In this document: in pieces, positions 12,464-20,852 of the stretch
Layout of the letters: each line of letters starts with the position of its first letter
Position numbering within the stretch: position 1 is the first letter of the stretch
DNA from: WJMT01 sp964611275
Lineage (GTDB): Bacteria > Acidobacteriota > Aminicenantia > Aminicenantales > Aminicenantaceae
Assembly: GCA_964611275.1 (NCBI GenBank)
Contig: CAZSZS010000218.1
Location: 1 to 25,009 of the forward strand
Reading direction: 5' to 3'
DNA: 25,009 nt
Translations under genes and position numbers: made by a program
Notes under the pieces: model-generated
The model's input: only the letters and a program-made list of their open reading frames with translations
The model's database searches: none
What the model was told of the DNA's origin: nothing

Positions 12464-14529
12464 TTTACGGAACCCACACCCACCATATTAGAACAAGGCC
12501 CTTCGACCTCATCATTTCTCACCAGAGAAACAACATAATGGTAGCTCTCTCCGGGATCTATATTTTTATCAAAATACCTCAAATGATCAATAACCATGTT
12601 GATGGGAAGAAAGGCAACCTCATGAAATGCGCTGACAGGTTCAGAATAGGTCTTTCTATACACTTTATACCCTTTAAAAACATGTTCTTGAGACAGTTTC
12701 GCATTTTCCCGCCAGACAATCAGATTAACCGGCTCAGAATCAAAAAGGATCTCGTCATATGTCCTTTTCCCCTCTGTTATGGTCGGAGGAAAGGGAAAGA
12801 CCTCGATCTCGTCAAACCACATCTCGGCCATAAATTGATATCCCTTCTCATTTGGATGGAGCCTGTCGCTGCTTAGAAGATCCCTCCAAGTTTCTTCCCC
12901 ATCCTCATAGTACCAAAACTCATCGAACATATCGATAAAAGGAATATGCAGCCGTCCCGGGATCTCTCTTATGCTGTCATTCAAGGTATACACTCTCTGT
13001 TTATAAAAAGGAAAGTACCACCACAGATCATTCCTTGGAAGAATGGTGGAGAGGAGGGGCATCACTCCGAGTTCCAGGCAGGTTTTTGTCATCTCTTCCA
13101 GGTTGAAAGCAGAGGTATTCATAGTAATGCTGTTCGTCACAACGTCGTTCGTTCCCTCCATCAATAAAAGGTATCTTCCTTTGCTTCCGGATAAAGCATC
13201 ACTGATCCTGTCCAATCCCCCAAGGGTTTTCTCTCCAGGCTTTCCTTCGTTCACAACCTCCGAATCTCCGTAGGCTGATTCCAACAGCGACTCCAGTCTG
13301 GGCACATACCCTTTATCAGGGGCCGGAGAGGAGTCGATATATCCGTACGTGATGCTGTCCCCGAATCCTATGTATGTATTATCCTGCCGGGCCGGATCGA
13401 ATGTGATCCTCCTCTCTGTTCTCTCTTGAACCTCTTTTCCTTTTTCTCTTAAGTCATCAAAATAAAGTATTTGAGAGTACAAGGTTTCATCCGACTCCCA
13501 GACCAATCCGATCCTTCCCTGTTCTGTGACGACCTGGGGAGAATGGATAAATCTGTCCTTTCCTGTGACCAGGCCGATCTCTTCCGTCCATTTGTTTTGA
13601 TCCCTGTATGTGCAGAAAATTCCGTTTTCTTCCCCTGAAGACCGGCTCCAGATAACGAAGATGTGGTCCCAGACCATGCTTATGTGCGGATAGGCATCTG
13701 TACACAGGTTATCTGTCAATGATTCCTCCTCGCTCCAGCCCATAGAGGTCCAGTGAGACGAGAAGACCTCATAATCTCTTCCATCATAAGCAGACCATAC
13801 CAGCCACGGCAGTCCGTCGGGTCCTGCTGCCGCATCAACGAGGATATGGGGATATTCATTACTCCGGTTCACCCTGGACGGTTCAGACCAGAAGAAACCA
13901 TCAAAAGACCGGCAAAAGATCTCTTCTCTCCCCGTTTGGACCTGTGTCCAGAACACCCATATTCTGTTCCACGCATCCACGAGTATTTCAGGACTCATGA
14001 CTTCGGAATAATCATTAGGATTCATGACCCAGTACCGGTCATTTCCCTTATTTTTGACGATCAGTACATTTTGAGATTCTGAATGAAGGACCCAAAGAGC
14101 CCATAAACCACCAGCCCGGTCAAAACAAAAATCAGGGGAATCGATATATCCCTTTTTTCTGAATAAAAGATCGTGCTCCGATAATGTGGAATCTTCCAGA
14201 GTTCCTGAGAACACATCTGAATGTTCACTTCCGCTTACGACCCAGAGCATGTGGATCCGGTTGGTTCTATCTTTCTTCACTACCGGAGAACAAATCCCAT
14301 CGCACTGAAGGAGATCTTGTACTTCCCTGTATCCCGATACCATGTCTCTGGTAGCAAAGCTGACTCTGCCTGCGGCTTCCCTGTAAAAAAACTGAAGCTC
14401 TCCCCGTTCGTTCATGATCGGGGAAGCCATTTGACCCTTTATGACGGGATCTCCGTCTTCACCATTGAGAAGGCTCCCAAACAGACAGACACAACAAATC
14501 AAAGGAATAAGGACGCGCTTTGTTTTCAT
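12460..14529 (-). CDS. Exported SGNH/GDSL hydrolase with N-terminal propeller
   Basis: 689 residues. Signal peptide at 1-23. Residues ~30-360 contain repeated WxxW-type blades (LWVVSG, LWALWVLHS, IWVFWTQ, PWLVWSAYDGRDYEV, IFVIWSRSSG) of a sialidase-like beta-propeller. Residues ~385-580 are an SGNH esterase domain: GFGDS with nucleophile Ser392, GKPGEKT (oxyanion Gly), GTND (459-462) and DRLHPN with Asp555/His558. The C-terminal ~100 residues look like a fibronectin-III-type module (YKVYRKT, YHYVVSLV). Probable carbohydrate or ester deacylase outside the cell. The start lacks a clear Shine-Dalgarno; a promoter right at the start suggests a leaderless transcript. Confidence 0.85.
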   Translation of the reverse strand: MKTKRVLIPLICCVCLFGSLLNGEDGDPVIKGQMASPIMNERGELQFFYREAAGRVSFATRDMVSGYREVQDLLQCDGICSPVVKKDRTNRIHMLWVVSGSEHSDVFSGTLEDSTLSEHDLLFRKKGYIDSPDFCFDRAGGLWALWVLHSESQNVLIVKNKGNDRYWVMNPNDYSEVMSPEILVDAWNRIWVFWTQVQTGREEIFCRSFDGFFWSEPSRVNRSNEYPHILVDAAAGPDGLPWLVWSAYDGRDYEVFSSHWTSMGWSEEESLTDNLCTDAYPHISMVWDHIFVIWSRSSGEENGIFCTYRDQNKWTEEIGLVTGKDRFIHSPQVVTEQGRIGLVWESDETLYSQILYFDDLREKGKEVQERTERRITFDPARQDNTYIGFGDSITYGYIDSSPAPDKGYVPRLESLLESAYGDSEVVNEGKPGEKTLGGLDRISDALSGSKGRYLLLMEGTNDVVTNSITMNTSAFNLEEMTKTCLELGVMPLLSTILPRNDLWWYFPFYKQRVYTLNDSIREIPGRLHIPFIDMFDEFWYYEDGEETWRDLLSSDRLHPNEKGYQFMAEMWFDEIEVFPFPPTITEGKRTYDEILFDSEPVNLIVWRENAKLSQEHVFKGYKVYRKTYSEPVSAFHEVAFLPINMVIDHLRYFDKNIDPGESYHYVVSLVRNDEVEGPCSNMVGVGSVK

Positions 14530-14535
14530 GTTTTC

Positions 14536-14564
14536 TTTATATCAATCTATGATAATTTATTCAA
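14536..14564 (-). promoter_or_regulatory. Promoter at the start of the SGNH hydrolase gene
   Basis: Minus-strand TTGAAT (14559-14564), 17 bp, TATAAA (14536-14541). The expected start of transcription falls at or within a base or two of the ATG at 14529. Confidence 0.45.
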
Positions 14565-14582
14565 CCTGACTTATTCATAAAA
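14563..14582. repeat. 20-bp motif shared with 24818-24837
   Basis: AACCTGACTTATTCATAAAA here and AACCTGACCTATTCATAAAA at the second site: 19 of 20 identical, same orientation. Each lies just upstream of a minus-strand gene (34 and 8 bases before the ATG). Could be a shared regulatory site or the trace of another mobile element. Confidence 0.4.
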
Positions 14583-14640
14583 AAATGGCGGTGATCATCT
14601 ATTTGTTTTGCTTTCAAGGACATCCATGTATTTTCTAAAA

Positions 14641-15588
14641 TCAATTCCAGGCAGGATACACATCATTCCCGGGCGAGTCAAAAAGAAAAAACACTTCTCC
14701 GGTTTTGACTCTAATGATACACAGTTTTCCGATATGGTCGTGCTTTAAGGAAGAGTTAAACACAATGAATTTGCCGTCAGGAGACCAGGAAGGAAAATAA
14801 TCATACGTGTCATCCCTTTTCGTTAATCTGGTCTTTTGGCTTCCGTCCGGATCCATGAGCCACACATCACCTTTCCCGTCAGCCAGAGAACACACATAAG
14901 CGATCTTCTTTCCGTCCGGTGAGAAGCGGCCCCGACAGCTTTTCCCGCTTTCCTCGAGAAAGGTGGCCTGCTTGGTCTCTAGATCATAGAGGGCGACGTC
15001 CCAACCCATAGTTCTTTTTCCGGTAAACGTGAGGAGAGAGGCATCAGGAGAGACCCAGGGGACGATATGCTTTCTGCTGTAATCCTGAATGATCCTTTGC
15101 GTTCTTTTCGAATGTATATCTATTTTAAAAAGAAAATCCTTGTTTCTGAAAGCCCCCCCCATGTTCTTTGTATAGGCTATGGTCTCATTGTCAGGAAACC
15201 AGGCCGGTGTGATCTCTTTCCTTAAGGATGTCGTTATTTGCTGGATATCCGAACCATCCGCATTCATTGTGAAAATATCATAATTTCCGTTCGGATTGGC
15301 TGAAAAGGCGATTTTTTTTCCATCAGGGGACCACACAGGGTATTCATCCTGCCAGGCATTATCAGTCAATTTTTTTATTCCTTTCATGGAAATCATATAG
15401 ATCTCATTATCTCCGTCAAAGTCTGACTGGAAGATTATCTTCCCCTTGAAATCGATTTCAGGATGAAAAAATTTTTGAACTGCTGTTTCCTTGTAACTCT
15501 CATTCGTATTCCCGTTCTCCCCAGAACACATGCAGAGAAGGGATAAACAAATAAAAAGAATAAAAACGAACTTACCATATCTTTCCAT
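14641..15588 (-). CDS. TolB-like beta-propeller (PD40) lipoprotein
   Basis: 315 residues. A hydrophobic leader ends in LLCMCSG; an atypical lipobox with Cys21 is likely. The rest is a WD40-like/PD40 propeller: DGDNEIYMISM, WSPDGKKIAFSANPNGNYDI, FTMNADGS, WFPDNETIAYT, VSPDASLLTF, FSPDGKKIAYVCS and WSPDGKFIVFNSS, i.e. about six blades. This resembles the TolB C-terminal propeller, but the N-terminal TolB domain is missing, so it is not TolB itself. GGGAGGT precedes the ATG. Probably an envelope protein binding an unknown partner. It sits between the SGNH gene and the ABC-F gene. Confidence 0.8.
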   Translation of the reverse strand: MERYGKFVFILFICLSLLCMCSGENGNTNESYKETAVQKFFHPEIDFKGKIIFQSDFDGDNEIYMISMKGIKKLTDNAWQDEYPVWSPDGKKIAFSANPNGNYDIFTMNADGSDIQQITTSLRKEITPAWFPDNETIAYTKNMGGAFRNKDFLFKIDIHSKRTQRIIQDYSRKHIVPWVSPDASLLTFTGKRTMGWDVALYDLETKQATFLEESGKSCRGRFSPDGKKIAYVCSLADGKGDVWLMDPDGSQKTRLTKRDDTYDYFPSWSPDGKFIVFNSSLKHDHIGKLCIIRVKTGEVFFLFDSPGNDVYPAWN

Positions 15589-15687
15589 GTGTTACCTCCC
15601 GGCAGTATATTCCAGCTTCAACAGGCAGTACGTAAATCCTATCATCGCTGCATATCCAAGTCAATTATCAGCCATACCAGCCGATCT

Positions 15688-17697
15688 CTAATCGAACGGC
15701 TCTTCCTCTCTCTTATTCGATCCCTTCCTGTTCATTTGCAACAGTTCATCCAGACTTTTTCTTCCTCTTTCCCAGGAGACGTAGAGATGCCTTAACTCCT
15801 TCTCGATTTCACCCAGTTCTTTCTGGAGAGAAACAATGGTTTTGACGTCCCGGTGAGTGCCTTCAAGACAAAATATTTCTTCTATTTCTTTCTTTCGGAT
15901 CTCCAGACATTCGATTCTTCCCTCTATATCCGAGATTTCCTTTTCCAGTTTATTCCTTTCTTTGCTTATTCTCTGCCTTTTTTCAGCTTCAATCCTTTTC
16001 TGCTGCTTTGTTTTCCTCTTCTTCCCGTTTTCTTCTTCTTTTCTTTCCTCCGGGCCGCCGTCTACATCCGGTCCTCTGTCAATGGCCCTTTTCTCTAAAT
16101 AATACGAGTAATTTCCCGCGTATTCACTAAGTCTTTTATCTTTGAGCTCCACGACACGGCTCACAATCTTATCCAGAAAGAACCGGTCATGAGAAATAAC
16201 CATCAAGCTTCCGCCGTATACTTTTAATGCTTCCTCCAGAGCCTCCAGTGACGTCAAATCCAGATGATTGGTCGGTTCATCCATGATCAAAAAATTCACT
16301 TCAGAAAGAAGTATTTTCACAAGGGATACTCTTGCTTTTTCTCCTCCTGAGAGGACATTGATTTTCTTGTGCACATCATCTCCGCTGAACTGGAAAATCC
16401 CCAGGGCTTCCCTGATTTGAGGCATGTTGTTTGTTGAGACCGAGCGCGCCACCTCATCAAAAACAGTTGAGTCAAGATTCAAATCAAAAGCCTGCTGCTG
16501 GGCGTAGTAGCCTATCTTCGTTCTGTTTCCTAATTCAATGGTTCCTTTTTGATGCTTTAACTTCTCTGCGATCAAGCGGGTCAATGTGGTTTTTCCAACC
16601 CCGTTCTCTCCGACCAGGGCGATTTTTTCTCCCCGGCACAGGTGTAAATTTATGCCCTCAAGCACCCATTCTTTATCATATTTGAAGTAAAGGTCTTTGA
16701 TCTTTAAAACATCTTTATAGCTCTTTACCCCTACTTCCAAGTTAAAACACAATTTTTTTTGCATGGAAGGTCTTTCAAGCCGCTCCATCTTTTCTAAGGT
16801 TTTGATCCGGCTCTGGACCTGAGCGGCCCTTTTTTTCTCGTATCGATATCTCCGGATGAACTCTTCCTGTCGTTTTATTTCTGCTATTTGGGCCTCCCAT
16901 TTCTTTCTCAATAAGCGATCCCTTTTTTCTTTTTCTTCCTCATAATAACTGTAATTTCCTGGAAAATGCTCAAGTCGGCCGCGGTCCAACTCCCAGATAC
17001 TCTGAGCCAGGCGGTCAATAAAAAATCGATCATGAGAGACAATGACCATGGTTCCCGGAAAATCAAACAAATACTGTTCCAGCCACTCCAGAGAAGGAAG
17101 ATCCAAATGGTTCGTGGGTTCGTCAAGCAGAAGCAGGTCAGGTTGTTGAAGAAGCATGCGGGCAAGATGAACTCTCATGCGCCAGCCTCCGCTGAACTCA
17201 TCGATATCTCTTTTTAGGTCCTCTTTCTTGAATCCGAGGCCGGAAAGTACGGCTTGAGCCCGGGTCTCAAGACCGTATCCCCCCAACGACTCATAACGCC
17301 GCTCATATTCTCCTAACTGCTGCAGCCATCTGCGGTTTTTTTCGGGATCGGAATCCAGGGCACTGTGCAGATCCTCAATCTTCTTCTCCAGGGAATATAT
17401 CTCTGTGCATGCCTTCATTACCGAATCCAGAAGGACACCTCCCTTTATATTGATTTCTTCTTGAGGCAGATAGCCGATTTTGTATTTTTTTGGTTTTAAA
17501 ATTCGCCCCTTATCAGGGTGGAGCTCTCCGAAGATTATACGGAACAACGTCGTTTTTCCGGCTCCGTTAGGCCCGATAAGCGCGCTCCTTTTCCCCTCTG
17601 GAATAGACCAGTCCACCCCATTTAAAAGCTCTAAATGTCCAACCGAATAATAAAGGTCTTTTATCTGCAGCACCTTCGATTCATCCTTTCCATACAA
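15688..17697 (-). CDS. ABC-F family ATPase (ribosome-associated type)
   Basis: 669 residues from a TTG start, or 661 from a GTG at 17673 that is preceded by GGAAAGGA and gives the usual MLQIKDLYYSVG start; the GTG is preferred. Two nucleotide-binding domains and no membrane segments. Domain 1: Walker A GPNGAGKTT (42-50), FSGGW (168-172), LLLLDEPTNHLD (188-199). Domain 2: GENGVGKTT (363-371), LSGGE (449-453), LIMDEPTNHLD (470-480). The basic linker (about 240-330) and a long C-terminal coiled coil (about 560-660) match the Uup/YdiF-like ABC-F proteins, which act on the ribosome E site in translation rescue or antibiotic protection. The exact subgroup is uncertain. Confidence 0.9.
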   Translation of the reverse strand: MYGKDESKVLQIKDLYYSVGHLELLNGVDWSIPEGKRSALIGPNGAGKTTLFRIIFGELHPDKGRILKPKKYKIGYLPQEEINIKGGVLLDSVMKACTEIYSLEKKIEDLHSALDSDPEKNRRWLQQLGEYERRYESLGGYGLETRAQAVLSGLGFKKEDLKRDIDEFSGGWRMRVHLARMLLQQPDLLLLDEPTNHLDLPSLEWLEQYLFDFPGTMVIVSHDRFFIDRLAQSIWELDRGRLEHFPGNYSYYEEEKEKRDRLLRKKWEAQIAEIKRQEEFIRRYRYEKKRAAQVQSRIKTLEKMERLERPSMQKKLCFNLEVGVKSYKDVLKIKDLYFKYDKEWVLEGINLHLCRGEKIALVGENGVGKTTLTRLIAEKLKHQKGTIELGNRTKIGYYAQQQAFDLNLDSTVFDEVARSVSTNNMPQIREALGIFQFSGDDVHKKINVLSGGEKARVSLVKILLSEVNFLIMDEPTNHLDLTSLEALEEALKVYGGSLMVISHDRFFLDKIVSRVVELKDKRLSEYAGNYSYYLEKRAIDRGPDVDGGPEERKEEENGKKRKTKQQKRIEAEKRQRISKERNKLEKEISDIEGRIECLEIRKKEIEEIFCLEGTHRDVKTIVSLQKELGEIEKELRHLYVSWERGRKSLDELLQMNRKGSNKREEEPFD

Positions 17698-17858
17698 TCT
17701 AGCAGATATGATTTCCGTTGAAAAGGCTTTACAAAAAAATGTTCAGCTCCTTTTTCTTAAAATATGTTGTATATCCCCGAAATAATATCAATAATGAAAG
17801 CATTGCCATTCTTTTATGGATAGTTAAGGATAATATTCATTCACAAGGAGATAAGAAC

Positions 17859-19013
17859 ATGACTGAAACATTCAAACACATCGAAACAAAAATCATCCAT
17901 GCAGGAGACCCAAAACCCCCTATAAAAGGCGCTGTGAACCTGCCAATTTTCCAGAGCTCAACATATGAATACAAGGGGCAAGGCAAACTCAAATATATAA
18001 GGCTGAGCAACACTCCCAATCATGAGGCCTTGCACAAAAAGCTTTCATCCCTTGAAAATGCAGAATCAGCATTGGTCGCAGCGAGCGGGATGGCTGCTAT
18101 AGCAGCCACATTCCTGACCGTTCTCTCGCCGGGAGATCACTTCTTAGCTCTGGACTGTTTGTACGGGGGAACCAAAGGCTTTATCAAAAATGTTTTGGAC
18201 AGACTGAATATACATCATGACCTTATTGACGGAAACAAAACCGAATCCTGGGAATCGAGACTAAAACCCGAGACACGAGCCATTTATGTGGAAACCATGA
18301 CCAATCCCCTTCTTCAAGTCCCGGATCTAAAGTCCGTCGTTAGATTTGCCAGGGATAACAACCTTGTTTCTATAATTGACAACACATTTGCTTCTCCCAT
18401 TAACTACCGGCCTCCTGAACATGGATTTGACATCTCTCTTCACAGCTGCACAAAGTATCTGAACGGACACTCTGACATCGTGGGAGGGGCGGTCATAGGC
18501 AGAGCCAAGCACATAGAAAAAATCAAACAAACTTTAAAACACCTGGGAGGATCAATGGATCCTCATGTATGCTTTCTTCTCTACAGAGGAATCAAGACTC
18601 TGTCATTAAGAGTTCACTATCAAAACTCAAGCGCCCTGAAAATCGCCGCATTTTTAGAAACTCACAATAAAGTGGAAAAAGTGAACTACCCGGGTCTTAA
18701 AAGCCATCCACAACACAGATCGGCAAAAGAGATGTTTGACGGATTTGGAGGAATGATGAGCTTTGAATTGAAGGGAGGGCTTCAGGCTGCCCGGCACTTC
18801 ATGAGCAGAATAAATTTGGCTTTCATAGCTCCAAGCCTGGGAGGGGTCGAGACTCTCATTACAAGGCCGGTACAGACTTCACACAGAGGCCTGACCTCTG
18901 AAGAAAAAAAATCATCCGGGATATCTGACTCCCTGGTAAGAGTCTCCATAGGAATAGAAAATCCTGAAGATATTATCTCTGACTTTACCCAGGCCCTCGT
19001 CTCGATTCCTTAA
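17859..19013 (+). CDS. Cys/Met-metabolism PLP-dependent enzyme (cystathionine gamma-synthase/lyase family)
   Basis: 384 residues. An upstream in-frame start at 17718 exists, but ATG 17859 has AAGGAG eight bases before it and gives the normal length and N-terminus (HIETKIIHAG). Schiff-base Lys199 in SCTKYLNGHSD; Asp174 in SIIDNTFASP pairs with the pyridine nitrogen; EPxT-like ETMTNPLLQVPDL (~145-157); GGVETLITRP near the end. LYGGT has Gly where methionine gamma-lyases have Cys, so a synthase or lyase acting on cystathionine is more likely than methionine gamma-lyase. The usual YSRSGNPT is altered to YIRLSNTPNH. The 3' end overlaps the convergent gene by 29 bases. The 161 bases before it hold no other clear feature. 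Confidence 0.88.
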   Translation: MTETFKHIETKIIHAGDPKPPIKGAVNLPIFQSSTYEYKGQGKLKYIRLSNTPNHEALHKKLSSLENAESALVAASGMAAIAATFLTVLSPGDHFLALDCLYGGTKGFIKNVLDRLNIHHDLIDGNKTESWESRLKPETRAIYVETMTNPLLQVPDLKSVVRFARDNNLVSIIDNTFASPINYRPPEHGFDISLHSCTKYLNGHSDIVGGAVIGRAKHIEKIKQTLKHLGGSMDPHVCFLLYRGIKTLSLRVHYQNSSALKIAAFLETHNKVEKVNYPGLKSHPQHRSAKEMFDGFGGMMSFELKGGLQAARHFMSRINLAFIAPSLGGVETLITRPVQTSHRGLTSEEKKSSGISDSLVRVSIGIENPEDIISDFTQALVSIP

Positions 19014-19998
19014 AGCCGTCTCTGATCTCCATAAGAGCCTTCACATCATTGATCATTCTCTGTTCACACAACTCAGGCCATTTCTCTCTTTCTATGATAC
19101 CGAGCTCCTTGTTGTCCATGCGGTGCTCTGTTCTTTCCACCAGCCTCATCAGCTCTACAAACTCGTTGAGAGTGAGATCCGGAAAACCTTTCATGAACGC
19201 CTTATCAAAAACAGGCAGGATAAAGCTTCCCCCGTGGTCCTCAATGGAAAGATGAACCGAGTGGGAAAGCGAGGACAAAAGAGAGATGATTTGTTTCAAA
19301 TCAACGATCCCCTTGCCTATTTCACAGGGGAATGATACCAGACCCTCCTGACTCAGAGTGATGCCTCCGTCCTTTATATGAGTAGCAGCCACCCATGGAA
19401 GAATCCGTTCCGCTGCCTGCACCGGTTCTTCAAGCATGGTGAGCAGATTCATAGTGTCCAGACAAATCCCTAAATACCCTCCGGGTTTTGCATCACATAT
19501 CTCAAACAACCGGAGAAGCTCAAATGTAGTGAACTCAAAGTGGGTTTCCACGGCCAGTGTGACTTCAAAATCCTCCAACAAACTTCTCTGTTTTTTCAAG
19601 GCTTCTGCCGTTGAATAAAGAAGAGACTCTGTATCAGGATTTTTTGGATTCCAACGCATCAGCCCTCCGGAACATGACCTGATGACATGCGTTCCCAGTA
19701 CAGAAGCTTCCTGAACCGCTTTCTTATTGTTGGAATAAATATCCTTTCTTTCCCACGACTCCATATCAAAGGGGATGTGCTGGGCTCCTCCCCACTCAAT
19801 ATACAGATTGTTTTCCGAAGCATAATCCGCAAGTTTCCTTAAATAGAAATCATCTCTTTCAGTGACTTTATCTGAAGTTAATCCGGAAAATTGGACACCC
19901 TGAGCATGATTCTTTTCAGCCCATTGCAAAGTCTCCAAAGGGGTCAACCCAAGAGGATGAAGACCGTAATTATCTATTCCTATTTTCAAATTTCTCAT
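18985..19998 (-). CDS. Sugar phosphate isomerase/epimerase-like TIM-barrel protein
   Basis: 337 residues of the xylose-isomerase-like TIM barrel (AP endonuclease family 2) superfamily. Candidate metal ligands: Glu151 (LAVETH), Asp181 (ICLDTMN), His207 (ATHIKD) and Glu253 (LSIEDHGG), the usual Glu-Asp-His-Glu order. No signal peptide, so cytoplasmic. The substrate is probably a keto-sugar or inositol derivative and cannot be read from the sequence. The 3' end overlaps the PLP enzyme gene tail to tail. The Shine-Dalgarno is weak. A perfect palindrome lies ~49 bases before its start. Confidence 0.8.
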   Translation of the reverse strand: MRNLKIGIDNYGLHPLGLTPLETLQWAEKNHAQGVQFSGLTSDKVTERDDFYLRKLADYASENNLYIEWGGAQHIPFDMESWERKDIYSNNKKAVQEASVLGTHVIRSCSGGLMRWNPKNPDTESLLYSTAEALKKQRSLLEDFEVTLAVETHFEFTTFELLRLFEICDAKPGGYLGICLDTMNLLTMLEEPVQAAERILPWVAATHIKDGGITLSQEGLVSFPCEIGKGIVDLKQIISLLSSLSHSVHLSIEDHGGSFILPVFDKAFMKGFPDLTLNEFVELMRLVERTEHRMDNKELGIIEREKWPELCEQRMINDVKALMEIRDGFKESRRGPG

Positions 19999-20046
19999 AA
20001 GACTTTTTTACCTGGATGACGAACGAGTCAAGGTTATTTGGACTTA

Positions 20047-20066
20047 ATGAAATTCCCGAATTTCAT
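20047..20066 (-). promoter_or_regulatory. Perfect palindrome between the SH3 protein and isomerase genes
   Basis: Arms ATGAAATTC and GAATTTCAT with a 2-base centre. It starts three bases past the SH3 gene stop and ~49 bases before the isomerase start. No T-run follows, so it is not a good terminator; an operator or an mRNA-end hairpin is possible. Confidence 0.35.
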
Positions 20067-20069
20067 ATC

Positions 20070-20852
20070 TCATTTATAAGGCTGGGAAGCCACTCCTGCT
20101 ATTTTCCATCCGCTGTCCTGTTTTTCCATACTCCATTTATAAGTGCCTTCGAACAATAATTTCCTGCTTCCCCCTACTCTCGGCAATCCTGTGATGATCA
20201 GAGAAATGCTGACCTCCGCGCCTCTCCCTTTATCAAACGTAATGAAAACATCGGACACACAAGAGTTGACGCGGTCATAGGTCCGGGTAATCCAATCCGC
20301 ATCTTCCCGGACTTGAGGAAAAAATTCCGAAATGCAGTTCTGTTCATAAAACAGAGCAAGATTGTTGCTCTGCAGTGCCATTGTATATTCTTTGACCAGT
20401 GTTCTGATCTCCTCTCCCACGGCTTCCTGTCCGGACAGAGGGACCTCAGGTGATAGTGCCTCTTCGTCGATTTTCACTTCCGTCTCTTTCGTCTTTTTCT
20501 CTTTCTCCTCAGCAGCGGCTGCTTTCTCTTCTTCCTCCTCCCCTGTTGAAGGTTCCTTTTCTTCCTTTACTTCCTCAATGAACATCTTATTCAAATATCC
20601 TTCCGCGTATCCGTATTGTTCTTCATTGAGTTTTATCTTATACCAGACATCACCCTTTTCAACGACCTCGAAAACAGCCTTTAAAGGAGGAGAACCTATG
20701 ACCTTGCTCTGCATATTAGGCTCAACTCTTATAGTGGAATTTTTTACAATGACCCGCACTTTCTGGACCTGTGCTTGTGAAAAATTCGGAAAGAGCACAC
20801 TGACCATTAAAAAAAGGATCCCTGCGATCTTTATATATGGATTACCTTTCAT
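20070..20852 (-). CDS. Exported SH3-domain protein with kinase-shared C-terminal domain
   Basis: 260 residues from ATG 20852, which has AGGAGG five bases upstream; an earlier ATG at 20876 has no such site. Signal peptide to about residue 27 (FSQA). Residues ~30-93 are a bacterial SH3 domain (VIVKNSTIRVEPNMQSKVIG ... GDVWYKIKL ... YGYAEGYL). Residues ~95-130 are a Glu/Lys-rich linker. The last ~110 residues (NC-SEFFPQVR, TYDRVNS, EVSISLIITG, LFEGTYKW, GWKIAGV) match the C-terminus of the neighbouring kinase and look like an NTF2/SnoaL-like fold. The start overlaps the kinase 3' end by 11 bases, so the genes are cotranscribed. Probably acts in the periplasm as partner or sensor for the kinase. 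Confidence 0.78.
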   Translation of the reverse strand: MKGNPYIKIAGILFLMVSVLFPNFSQAQVQKVRVIVKNSTIRVEPNMQSKVIGSPPLKAVFEVVEKGDVWYKIKLNEEQYGYAEGYLNKMFIEEVKEEKEPSTGEEEEEKAAAAEEKEKKTKETEVKIDEEALSPEVPLSGQEAVGEEIRTLVKEYTMALQSNNLALFYEQNCISEFFPQVREDADWITRTYDRVNSCVSDVFITFDKGRGAEVSISLIITGLPRVGGSRKLLFEGTYKWSMEKQDSGWKIAGVASQPYK

